Assembly (NCBI RefSeq): GCF_011045095.1
Contig: NZ_JAALDL010000001.1
Span: 248,001 to 312,000, forward strand
Reading direction: 5' to 3'
Length of the DNA stretch: 64,000 nt
Source of the DNA: Grimontia sedimenti
GTDB lineage: Bacteria > Pseudomonadota > Gammaproteobacteria > Enterobacterales > Vibrionaceae
Positions 25,604 to 34,000 of this stretch are shown one piece after another. The notes under the pieces are model-generated. The model saw nothing but the letters and a program-made list of their open reading frames with translations, did not search any database and was not told the DNA's origin. Within the stretch, counting starts at the first letter, position 1. Every line of letters starts with the position of its first letter. The translations under genes and the position numbers were made by a program.

Positions 25604-25728
25604 CTATGTGCCATGTCCCACGGCTAGAGAATGAGCGTTTGAATCTAATTCCGTACGGTATATTCTTTAATCTCAGCGTTTGAAACATACAAATCTTCAG
25701 TGGTTTAGTTGAAGGATAGCCAAATACG

Positions 25729-26007
25729 ATGGGTACATTTTGGGGTAAAGTGAATGACTCTCTCGCCGACACACTCAATGACTTTTTTGAGTATCGCGGG
25801 CGAGTGTGGATTGTGAGCATTCGCGAGAATCAATTGTTGAATGACTCTTTGATTGTTTCCGAAGATTCTTTCCGTGAACCTATGGACTGGATGGTTGACC
25901 AAGGCTACCCCGATGATGTCCTCGAAGAGCTGGAATACCTCAAGCTCTCTCAATCGATCAGCGTTAAAGTCGGCGATATAGAACACTGCATCATGCGCGT
26001 GAAGTAA
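25729..26007 (+). CDS. Hypothetical protein, 92 residues
   Basis: The function is not recognised. It is a soluble, acidic protein with a long predicted helix (DWMVDQGYPDDVLEELEYLKL) in the second half and beta-like segments around RVWIVSIREN and SISVKVGD. ATG is preceded by GAAGGATAG at a good distance. It stands alone, 125 bp after the acetyltransferase gene, and is followed by a hairpin at 26050-26072. Confidence 0.6.
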   Translation: MGTFWGKVNDSLADTLNDFFEYRGRVWIVSIRENQLLNDSLIVSEDSFREPMDWMVDQGYPDDVLEELEYLKLSQSISVKVGDIEHCIMRVK

Positions 26008-26049
26008 CGCAGCCAAACAACGAAAACCCCTCCAAAATCAAAGTGCAAA

Positions 26050-26072
26050 GTCGGTGCATCTTCTGCACCGAC
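26050..26072 (+). promoter_or_regulatory. GTGCA-type dyad upstream of a sigma-54-like promoter
   Basis: GTCGGTGCA-TCTTC-TGCACCGAC is a perfect 9+9 dyad, with another GTGCA just before it at 26044. It lies about 70-90 bp upstream of a sigma-54-like promoter, where an enhancer-binding protein would sit. It could instead end the 92-residue gene's transcript, but no T run follows. Confidence 0.4.
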
Positions 26073-26142
26073 GATGATCATATCTTTTCACCATACAAAC
26101 CCATTTCAATACTAATCAATTATAAATCATACAGTTAAAAAG

Positions 26143-26159
26143 TTGGCAAGATGGTTGCT
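26143..26159 (+). promoter_or_regulatory. Sigma-54 (RpoN) promoter driving a candidate small RNA
   Basis: TTGGCAAGATGGTTGCT fits the consensus YTGGCACGRNNNTTGCW with one mismatch. The GG (26145-26146) and GC (26157-26158) elements are exactly 12 bp apart, as required at -24/-12. The predicted transcript start is near 26170. Confidence 0.65.
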
Positions 26160-26169
26160 ATTAAGAGTA

Positions 26170-26278
26170 TGGCGTGCGCATGCAGAGCTTCTGCAGACGT
26201 TACGTTTACTCCTTGCTGTCGTTGTTGGTTTCTCTGTCCTATCGATCCTCCGTTGATTGGACAGGGAAACATTTTTTT
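26170..26278 (+). ncRNA. Candidate sigma-54-dependent small RNA, about 109 nt
   Basis: Between the sigma-54-like promoter and a strong terminator lies a 109-nt stretch without a credible ORF. It would fold with a 5' hairpin (TGCAGA-GCT-TCTGCA, 26181-26195), then an unpaired region with CTCCTTGCTG (26209-26218), whose CUCCUU could pair with a Shine-Dalgarno sequence. It ends in a long hairpin: TTTCTCTGTCC (26229-26239) with GGACAGGGAAA (26259-26269), an inner ATCGA/TTGAT stem, then T7. This is the build of an Hfq-type regulatory RNA. It does not match the Qrr RNAs as I know them. Identity and targets are unknown. Confidence 0.55.
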
Positions 26279-26396
26279 ATCGGCATCCTACAACTTCGTA
26301 TTTTTACCCACCGCGAGTTTCATCCGAGTTAATTTAAATGTGGTTTGTTTATCCTGTGATTTCCGAAGGTCGACAGATCCTTGTGTGGATCAAAAC

Positions 26397-26412
26397 AGTG
26401 CAATTCTGCACT
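26397..26412 (+). promoter_or_regulatory. GTGCA-type dyad upstream of the guanidine operon promoter
   Basis: AGTGCA-ATTC-TGCACT is a perfect 6+6 dyad, about 75-90 bp upstream of the second sigma-54-like promoter. It has half sites like those at 26050-26072, which suggests a shared activator. The spacing is not that of a classic NtrC box. Confidence 0.35.
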
Positions 26413-26485
26413 CAATCTGTTCGGTTTCTTAAGGCAGAAAATTAAAAAAGAAAGTAAATATTATTAAATACAACGACATAAAAAA

Positions 26486-26502
26486 TTGGCAAGCCCATTG
26501 CT
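26486..26502 (+). promoter_or_regulatory. Sigma-54 (RpoN) promoter of the guanidine operon
   Basis: TTGGCAAGCCCATTGCT matches the RpoN consensus with two mismatches. The GG at 26488-26489 and GC at 26500-26501 are 12 bp apart. The start near 26513 would place the whole riboswitch in the leader. Such a promoter would tie guanidine use to nitrogen status. Confidence 0.6.
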
Positions 26503-26566
26503 TATAACATCATCAGTAACGCACCAAAGATGTATCGTTCGAAAGCGTTCCGACAATTTGAAAATA

Positions 26567-26690
26567 GACAACTAGGGTTCCGATGCTGACAAGGAAAAGC
26601 ATGCCTGGTCCGAGAGTTGTCAACCTCACCTAAATCAGCGAGATGCTGACTAAGAGGTCACACGGAGGGATAAAAGCCCGGGAGATTCGT
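26567..26690 (+). promoter_or_regulatory. Guanidine-I riboswitch (ykkC class)
   Basis: The ykkC signatures appear in order: ACTAGGGTTCCG at 26571-26582, CTGGTCCGAGAG at 26605-26616, and GGAGGGATAAAAGCCCGGGAG ending near 26684. The first helix is closed by GACAAC (26567-26572) and GTTGTC (26616-26621). This class binds guanidinium and turns on downstream genes. It lies about 50 nt before the transporter operon, whose genes fit guanidine uptake and breakdown exactly. Confidence 0.95.
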
Positions 26691-26742
26691 TTGATATCTC
26701 TTTGGTGCCGTCGATTCGTGAAAACTCAAGGTAGAGGTAGTT

Positions 26743-27828
26743 ATGAAGTTGTATTCTTCCGTTCTTCGCAAAATTTCCACTCGTCTGGCGCTTGCCGCCA
26801 CATTATGTCTCACTCTGATCTCAAGCCCTGTGCTTGCAGCAGACAAGCCGACTTTCCGTTTGGCTTGGTCAATCTATGTTGGCTGGGTGCCGTGGGATTA
26901 CGGTAACAGTGAAGGCATTATCAACAAATGGGCTGACAAGTACGGAATAGAAATCGAAGTCGTTCAGGTCAATGACTACATCGAGTCGATCAACCAGTAC
27001 ACCGCAGGTGCGTTCGATGCAACTGTGATGACCAATATGGATGCTTTGACCATTCCTGCGGCGAGCGGTGTTGATTCGACTGCACTTATCGTTGGTGACT
27101 TCTCAAACGGTAACGACGGCATCGTGCTGAAAGATGCCGCTGAGCTGGCCGACATCAAAGGCCAACGCGTCAATCTGGTAGAGCTGAGTGTCTCGCACTA
27201 TCTGTTGGCACGAGCCCTTGAAAGCGTCGGCATGTCTGAGCGCGACGTGACTGTGGTAAACACCGCTGATGCGGACTTGGTGTCGGCGTTTGCCACAAAA
27301 GACGTGACCTCCGTAACCACGTGGAACCCGCTGCTGGCAGAGATTGTATCTATGCCAAACGCATCAAAAGTCTTCGATTCTTCTCAAATCCCCGGTGAAA
27401 TCATCGACCTTCTGGTCGTAAACAGCGACACCCTGGCGCAGAACCCAGAATTGGGTAAAGCCTTGACGGGAGCTTGGTATGAAATCATGAGCCAGATGCA
27501 GATGGACGACGAAGTTGGCACCAAAGCGCTGGAGTTTATGGCGGCATCTTCTGGTACTGATTTGGCCGGTTACAAAGCCCAGTTGGATTCAACCAAAATG
27601 TTCTACCAGCCAGCGGATGCAGTGAGCTTCACCGAATCGGCAACGCTGAAAGACACCATGGGTAAAGTGGCCGAGTTTTCATTCAAGCATGGATTGCTGG
27701 GTGAAGGTGCACCGGATGCAGGCTTCATCGGCATCGAAACCCCTGCGGGTGTTTTTGGTGACAGCAGCAATGTCCTGCTTCGATTCAACCCAACCTTCAT
27801 GGCAATGGCTGCGAAAGGCGAGCTGTAA
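26743..27828 (+). CDS. ABC transporter substrate-binding protein (NitT/TauT type), probable guanidine receptor
   Basis: A 361-residue periplasmic binding protein with a signal peptide cut near VLA-AD. The SIYVGWVPWDYGNSEG and MTNMDALTIPAASGVDS segments are typical of receptors found next to urea-carboxylase-type genes. It heads the operon behind the guanidine-I riboswitch, 53 nt downstream, so guanidinium is the likely ligand. This comes from context; older annotation would call it a urea or taurine-type receptor. Confidence 0.85.
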   Translation: MKLYSSVLRKISTRLALAATLCLTLISSPVLAADKPTFRLAWSIYVGWVPWDYGNSEGIINKWADKYGIEIEVVQVNDYIESINQYTAGAFDATVMTNMDALTIPAASGVDSTALIVGDFSNGNDGIVLKDAAELADIKGQRVNLVELSVSHYLLARALESVGMSERDVTVVNTADADLVSAFATKDVTSVTTWNPLLAEIVSMPNASKVFDSSQIPGEIIDLLVVNSDTLAQNPELGKALTGAWYEIMSQMQMDDEVGTKALEFMAASSGTDLAGYKAQLDSTKMFYQPADAVSFTESATLKDTMGKVAEFSFKHGLLGEGAPDAGFIGIETPAGVFGDSSNVLLRFNPTFMAMAAKGEL

Positions 27829-27837
27829 GGCGGGCTT

Positions 27838-28662
27838 ATGACGCGAATTATTAACCTAAAGCCGTCGCCTTTTGGTCGCTCGGTTCTAGCTTGCCTGCCG
27901 TTTGTGCTTCTGATCGCCGCCTATTTGGTGGCATCAGATGCCCGTTTGGCGGAAAACCCTAACGATAAACTGCTCCCTTCATTTGCCAGCATTGCGGATG
28001 GTATGGAGCGTATGGCGTTTGAACCCAGCCGTCGAACCGGAGAGTTTCTCCTATGGGTCGACACCTGGGCGAGCTTGGAACGTTTATGCCTCGGTGTGGG
28101 TATCAGTGCACTGTTGGCGCTGGTGGTGGGTGTTGCGAACGGCATGATCCCTTATGTGCGCGCGCCGCTGTCTCCGATGGTCAGAGCAATGTCTCTGATC
28201 CCTCCGATGGCAATTCTTCCCATTCTGTTTATTGCGCTTGGTTTAGGGGAGCTTTCTAAAGTCGTGCTTATTGTCATTGGTATTACTCCAATGATGATCC
28301 GCGATTTGCAGCTCCGAACAGAAAGCCTTCCGAGTGAGCAAATCATCAAGGCGCAAACACTGGGGGCGAATTCATGGACCTTGCTGGTTCGGGTCGTGTT
28401 ACCTCAGGTAATGCCTCGCCTTATCGAGGCAGTGCGGTTAACGCTTGGCAGTGCGTGGCTATTCCTGATTGCCGCAGAGGCGATTGCTTCCACCGAAGGT
28501 CTTGGCTATCGCATCTTCCTTATTCGCCGCTATCTGGCGATGGATGTGATTCTGCCTTACGTCGTCTGGATAACCATTCTTGCCTTCCTGATGGATTGGC
28601 TGCTGCAAAAACTCTCCGCTAAATGCTACCCGTGGTTCAACGCGACTCAGGGAGGGAAATGA
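27838..28662 (+). CDS. ABC transporter permease, probable guanidine uptake
   Basis: A 274-residue inner membrane protein with about six helices of the BPD_transp_1 (SsuC/TauC-like) type. The EAA-like coupling loop is IKAQTLGANSWTLLVRVVLPQVMPRLIEAVR, within which AQTLGANSW...VLPQVMP is diagnostic. It begins 9 bp after the receptor gene and its stop overlaps an in-frame ATG of the ATPase frame. Confidence 0.9.
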   Translation: MTRIINLKPSPFGRSVLACLPFVLLIAAYLVASDARLAENPNDKLLPSFASIADGMERMAFEPSRRTGEFLLWVDTWASLERLCLGVGISALLALVVGVANGMIPYVRAPLSPMVRAMSLIPPMAILPILFIALGLGELSKVVLIVIGITPMMIRDLQLRTESLPSEQIIKAQTLGANSWTLLVRVVLPQVMPRLIEAVRLTLGSAWLFLIAAEAIASTEGLGYRIFLIRRYLAMDVILPYVVWITILAFLMDWLLQKLSAKCYPWFNATQGGK

Positions 28663-28664
28663 TT

Positions 28665-29456
28665 ATGGACAACTCAAATACACCCATTATCGAAGCCAAA
28701 AATGTCTGGAAAGAATATGGCGACCATGTGGTGCTGGAACGTCTGAACCTGAAAGTGATGCAGGGGGATTTCATCAGCATCCTTGGTACTTCGGGTTGTG
28801 GTAAATCCACCTTCCTGAACATGTTGCTCGGCACACAGGCACCTTCACGCGGTGAGCTGCTTTTGGATGGCAAGCCTCTGAGTTCGGAACCAGGCCCTGA
28901 ACGCGGGATTGTGTTCCAGAAATACTCAGTGTTTCCGCATATGACGGCTTTGCAAAACGTCATGGTGGCTGATGAATTCGAATTGTCGAAAGTACTCGGA
29001 AAAGTGTGGGGAAGCAGCAAGGGCGAGTTGAAAGATCGCGCCATGGCACAGTTAGAAAGGCTGGGTCTGACACAGGCTGCCAACAAGTATCCGGCAGAAA
29101 TGTCAGGCGGCATGCAGCAGCGCTTGGCAATTGCGCAAGCGTTAATGAAAAAGCCGCGCATTCTGCTGTTGGATGAACCTTTCGGGGCGCTTGATCCGGG
29201 TATTCGGAAAGATATGCATGTGCTGATCAATGACATTTGGCAGGAGCAAAACCTGACCATCTTTATGATCACCCATGACCTTCATGAAGGCTTCAAGCTG
29301 GGTTCACGTCTTTGGGTATTCGATAAGCCAAGATTCGACCCGCAAGAGCCAGATCGTTATGGATCGCAGGTGACGTTTGATATTCCCCTGAATGCTTCAG
29401 GTCAGGAGGACATCATCGCCTCTCTGCAGGCGAAAGAACAAAAGGAAGTGGCATAA
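28665..29456 (+). CDS. ABC transporter ATP-binding protein, probable guanidine uptake
   Basis: A 263-residue ATPase that drives the transporter. Walker A is GTSGCGKST, the Q-loop is IVFQKYSVFPH, the signature MSGGMQQRLAIAQA, and Walker B ILLLDEPFGALD with H-loop ITHD. ATG 28665 lies 8 nt after GGAGGG and is the best start; ATG 28659 overlaps the permease stop. Three ABC genes, two DUF1989 genes, carboxylase and hydrolase run in one direction with short gaps. Confidence 0.9.
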   Translation: MDNSNTPIIEAKNVWKEYGDHVVLERLNLKVMQGDFISILGTSGCGKSTFLNMLLGTQAPSRGELLLDGKPLSSEPGPERGIVFQKYSVFPHMTALQNVMVADEFELSKVLGKVWGSSKGELKDRAMAQLERLGLTQAANKYPAEMSGGMQQRLAIAQALMKKPRILLLDEPFGALDPGIRKDMHVLINDIWQEQNLTIFMITHDLHEGFKLGSRLWVFDKPRFDPQEPDRYGSQVTFDIPLNASGQEDIIASLQAKEQKEVA

Positions 29457-29494
29457 GCCACCGGAAACCAGCTTCGACAGCAAAGGAGAAAGTA

Positions 29495-30220
29495 ATGACA
29501 CTGAATAGCTTGTTCAAGCACAGTTACCAAGGCGGGCAACATGGCTCGCTGGAAGTACCCGCTGGTTACAGCTTACGGTTTACCGCGAAAGACAGCGGCG
29601 CAAACCTAAGTTTGCTGATGTACAACCCGCGTAATACGTCAGAGCGAATCAATCTGCCGGACACGCTGAAATGCCAGCACACGTTTAAGCTCACCGCTGG
29701 CAACTGTGTGTATTCCGACATGGGGCGTATTTTCTGCTCCATTGTCCGTGATGACACAGGATGGATCGATAGCATTGGCGGGCTCAGCAACAGCCAACAT
29801 GTCACCACAAAATGGGGCGCACGCGATTATCAGCATCACCGTAATCTGTGGATGCAAAACGGCCACGATGCCATGTTGGTGGAAATGGCGAAGTTTGGAT
29901 TGGGGTTACGTGATGTCGCCGCACCGATGAACCTCTTCAGCAAAGTCTCCACGACCGATGACGGTGTGCTGGCATTTGATAGCGAAAATACCCGTGCGGG
30001 TGATGTGATTGAGCTGCGTTTTGAAATGGACACGGTTGTGCTGTTGAGCACCTGTCCACATCCGATGAATCCGTCTTCTACTTATCCGAGAACGGGCGTT
30101 GACGTCGAAATGGTGCGTGCTGAACCCCTCGCCGAAGATGATGCTTGTTTGAATCACTGCGATGAAAACCGCCGTGGATTCGTCAACACCCGCCAATATC
30201 AACCTCAACTGATGGGATAA
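29495..30220 (+). CDS. cgdB: Carboxyguanidine deiminase subunit (urea amidolyase-associated protein 1, DUF1989)
   Basis: A 241-residue DUF1989 protein of the UAAP1 type. Proteins of this pair were long annotated only as urea-carboxylase-associated. They are now known to form a heteromeric deiminase that turns carboxyguanidine into allophanate and ammonia. Visible conserved segments are [28 protein letters not shown], within which SDMGR and DTGWIDS are family-like, plus [11 protein letters not shown] near the end, which supplies Cys/His candidates. The assignment of A or B subunit name is tentative. Start follows AAAGGAGAAAG. Confidence 0.82.
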   Translation: MTLNSLFKHSYQGGQHGSLEVPAGYSLRFTAKDSGANLSLLMYNPRNTSERINLPDTLKCQHTFKLTAGNCVYSDMGRIFCSIVRDDTGWIDSIGGLSNSQHVTTKWGARDYQHHRNLWMQNGHDAMLVEMAKFGLGLRDVAAPMNLFSKVSTTDDGVLAFDSENTRAGDVIELRFEMDTVVLLSTCPHPMNPSSTYPRTGVDVEMVRAEPLAEDDACLNHCDENRRGFVNTRQYQPQLMG

Positions 30221-30230
30221 GGAGCCAGTC

Positions 30231-30875
30231 ATGATTGTTGAGAGCCAACTTTGCACTCAGGAAGCCAAATTGAAAGAGGTTGTGGATGCTGGAGATTACT
30301 ACTTCAAAGTCATGAAGCAGGGAGAGCGCATGCGCATTACCGATCTTGAAGGTAATCAGGCCGCGGACACCTTGTTTTATAACGCTAACAACACCGAAGA
30401 ACGTTATTCGGCGATGGATACACTTCGCGAGCAAGGCAATGCTTACCTGACAGCGGGCTCAATGTTGTTATCAAACCTGAACAACCCGATGCTGGAAATT
30501 GTCGCGGATACCTGTGGTCGCCATGACACCTTGGGTGGCGCTTGTTCAACCGAGAGCAACACTGTGCGTTACGCGCATGAAAAGCGCTGCATGCACGCTT
30601 GTCGTGACTCCTGGTTGCTGGCAGTCACAGAAAACCCAGAGTATGGCCTGACCAAAAGAGATATCAGCCACAACGTCAACTTTTTTATGAATGTGCCAGT
30701 GACAGCGGAAGGCGGACTGACCTTCGCGGACGGCATTAGCGCGCCGGGTAAATATGTGGAGCTTGAAGCCAAAATGGACGTGATCGTGCTGATCTCTAAC
30801 TGTCCACAGCTCAACAACCCGTGTAATGCCTACAACCCAACGCCGATTGAAGTGGCAGTGTGGGATGCCGCTTAA
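30231..30875 (+). CDS. cgdA: Carboxyguanidine deiminase subunit (urea amidolyase-associated protein 2, DUF1989)
   Basis: A 214-residue DUF1989 protein of the UAAP2 type, partner of the preceding gene. It has GEGMR-like [35 protein letters not shown] with conserved Cys/His/Asp, and the end motif [24 protein letters not shown]. Together the pair would deaminate carboxyguanidine made by the carboxylase, yielding allophanate. It starts 10 bp after its partner behind AAGGAG. Subunit naming is by analogy. Confidence 0.82.
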   Translation: MIVESQLCTQEAKLKEVVDAGDYYFKVMKQGERMRITDLEGNQAADTLFYNANNTEERYSAMDTLREQGNAYLTAGSMLLSNLNNPMLEIVADTCGRHDTLGGACSTESNTVRYAHEKRCMHACRDSWLLAVTENPEYGLTKRDISHNVNFFMNVPVTAEGGLTFADGISAPGKYVELEAKMDVIVLISNCPQLNNPCNAYNPTPIEVAVWDAA

Positions 30876-30937
30876 CGCTGAGCATTGAGCACTAAGTAAT
30901 AGTAATACTCGCGACAACAAGGTTACCAAGGAGAGGT

Positions 30938-30996
30938 AAGGGACGACCCTTCACGCAGGAAATGCACCTCAGGTCTTTGTCCGGGACGACCCGGAT
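30938..30996 (+). promoter_or_regulatory. Guanidine-II riboswitch (mini-ykkC) inside the operon
   Basis: Two short hairpins each show an ACGA loop on a GGG/CCC stem end: AAGGG-ACGA-CCCTT (30938-30951) and TCCGGG-ACGA-CCCGGA (30980-30995). They are joined by 28 nt. Two ACGR-loop hairpins with a 7-40 nt linker define the guanidine-II class, in which each loop binds guanidinium. The second hairpin ends 17 nt before the carboxylase ATG, close to its ribosome site, so control of translation is likely. Confidence 0.88.
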
Positions 30997-31012
30997 AGAA
31001 GAAGACAACGCT

Positions 31013-34000
31013 ATGTTCAAAAAAATTCTTATCGCCAATCGTGGCGCCATCGCTTGCAGAATAATTCGAACGCTTGATGCCATGGGCATCGCAAGTGTGG
31101 CGGTTTACCACGAAGACGATGCAGGCAGCCTGCATACTCTTAACGCTTCAGAGGCCCACAGCTTAGGCGAAGGCAGTGCCGCCGAAACTTATCTCGATAT
31201 CGACAAAATTCTTACCATCGCCAAACAAACGGGTGCCGAAGCGATTCATCCCGGCTATGGCTTTTTAAGTGAAAACCCAGAATTTGTGGCGGCCTGTGAA
31301 CGTGAAAATATCGCCTTTCTTGGCCCAACCAGCGAGCAAATCAATCTCTTTGGTTTGAAACACACTGCCCGTGAACTGGCAGAGAAAGCCAATGTCCCTT
31401 TGCTGCCGGGTACGGGGTTGCTAGAAAGCGTGGAAGAAGCGCTTACCAAAGCAAAAGAAATGGGTTACCCGGTCATGCTCAAAAGCACGGCTGGTGGTGG
31501 CGGCATCGGCATGCGCCTTTGTGAAAATGCCGAACAGCTTCAGGATGCCTTTGAGGCAGTAAAACGTCTGGGTGAAGCCAACTTCAGCCATAGCGGTTTG
31601 TTCATGGAGAAGTTCATTACCTCAGCCCGCCACATCGAAGTTCAGGTGATTGGTGACGGCGAAGGGAGCGTGATTGCGTTGGGGGAGCGGGATTGTTCTG
31701 CACAACGTCGCAACCAGAAAGTGATGGAAGAGACGCCGGCTCCCAATCTGAATGAAGAGACCCGCCAAGAGTTACAACAAACAGCTATTCGTCTTGCCGC
31801 GTCGGTGAACTACCGAAATGCGGGTACAGTTGAATTTATCCTCAACCAATCTACCCAACGGTTTTACTTCCTGGAGGTGAATACGCGCCTTCAGGTTGAG
31901 CACGGTGTCACTGAGCTGATCTTTGGTGTGGATATTGTTCGTCTTATGGTAGAAATCGGCTGTGGCGAACACGCTGATCATTGGCAAGAGGCTCTTGAAG
32001 CCAAACCTACAGGACATGCCATTCAATTCCGTCTTTATGCAGAAGATCCAAACAAACAGTTTCTGCCATCAACCGGCTTAATCACTCAGTTAGATTTCCC
32101 AGAAGGTGTTCAGGGTAATGCGGTGAGTCAGGACGAAAATGGCAGTACGGTGCGCATTGATACCTGGGTGGAAGCGGGTGTGGAAGTCAGCCCATTTTTC
32201 GACCCGATGATTGCCAAAGTCATGATGCATGAACCTTCAAGAGAACAAGCACTGGATAGCATCGCCAGCTTGCTGGAAAACACTGCTCTTTACGGCATAG
32301 AAACCAACCTTGATTACCTTGCACAACTTTCCCGCGATCCTCTGGTGAAGCAGGGAGAAGTGCTGACATCGAGTCTGGCTTCATTTGATTATCAGCCTCA
32401 TTCTATCGATGTATTAAACAGCGGTACCCAAACCACCATTCAGGATTACCCCGGCCGCAGTGGCTATTGGCATGTTGGTATCCCGCCATCTGGCCCCATG
32501 GATAACCTGAGCTTCCGTCTAGGCAACCAGTTGTTGAACAACGATGAAACCGCTTCTGGTTTGGAGGTCATTGCTAACGGACCCACTCTCAAGTTCAACG
32601 CTGACACCCAGCTGGTGGTGACGGGTGCCGAATTGCCCGTCACGATTAATGGCGTTGAAGCGCCGATGTTTACCGTGTTGGCAATATCGAAAGGCGATAC
32701 CGTCGCGCTTGGCGCGGTTCAAAACAAAGGGGCGAGGGCGTATCTATCAATCAAAGGTGGATTTGATTGCCCCGAATACCTTGGCAGTCGCTCGACCTTT
32801 ACTTTGGGCAAATTTGGCGGGCATGCAGGCCGTGCACTGATGGCAGGAGACGTACTGCACCTCAATAAAACTCAATTGGATAAAAAGCGCGTTGGTGAAA
32901 CATTGCCAGCACCGGACCTTTCCATGACGCATACTTTGCGCGTGATCTATGGTCCGCACGGTGCGCCGGACTTCTTCACGAATGACGATATCCAATCGTT
33001 TTTTGATGCTGAATGGGAAGTTCACTTCAACTCAAGCCGCACGGGTGTGCGTTTAATTGGACCAAAACCCGAATGGGCGAGACCAGACGGGGGTGAAGCA
33101 GGGCTCCATCCTTCCAATATTCACGACAATGCTTACGCCGTTGGCACGGTGGACTTTACCGGTGACATGCCTGTGATTCTGGGGCCAGATGGCCCGAGTC
33201 TGGGCGGCTTTGTTTGTCCTGCCACAGTGATAAAAGCCGATCTTTGGAAGCTCGGACAATTGAAAGCGGGAGATAAAATCCGTTTTCAGGCGGTGTCTTT
33301 GGAACATGCCGAACGTGCGGAGCGTCATCAGTTAGCAGCCATTGGTATGTTGTCTTCGAAGGAGTTGGCATTGCCAAGTGCTTCAACCCGAATTTCTCCG
33401 GTATTGAAGGAAATCCCAGCGGATAAATATGGCGAGCAGGTGGTGTATCGCCCGAGTGGAGAAGATTTTCTGCTGGTGGAATATGGCCCACAAATGCTCG
33501 ATGTGAAACTGCGTTTTCGTGTTCATGCGTTGATGTTGGCGTTGGAAAAAATGGCGATTCCCGCCATTAAAGAGCTGACCCCTGGTATTCGTTCGCTTCA
33601 GGTGCACTTCGATAATCTGCAAATGAGCAGTGAAGCAATGCTTTCGCTGCTTGAAAAAGCAGAGGCGACTCTCGGTGACATCAGCACATTGGAAGTGCCT
33701 TCCCGGGTGGTTCACTTGCCGCTTTCCTGGGATGATCCTTCCATCCAGTTAGCAATGAAAAAGTACGATGAAGTGGTGCGTAAAGACGCGCCTTGGAGCC
33801 CAGACAATATTGAGTTTATTCGTCGCATCAATGGATTGGAAAGCAGAGATGCGGTGCAGGATATCGTGTTTGATGCGAGTTATCTGGTGATGGGCTTGGG
33901 TGATGTTTATCTGGGCGCACCTGTCGCGACTCCGATGGACCCTCGCCACCGACTGGTGACAACGAAATACAACCCAGCGCGCACCTGGACGCCTGAAAAT

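Noticed and set aside
26050-26072. Classic NtrC box
   Set aside because: Half sites are similar, but orientation and spacing (GGTGCA-N5-TGCACC) differ from TGCACCA-N3-TGGTGCA.
26170-26278. Qrr quorum-sensing RNA
   Set aside because: Sigma-54 promoter and size fit, but the conserved Qrr core and 5' stem are absent.
26151-26432. Open frame of 93 codons upstream of the guanidine operon
   Set aside because: Cys-rich, no ribosome site, overlaps the candidate small RNA and terminator; composition is not protein-like.
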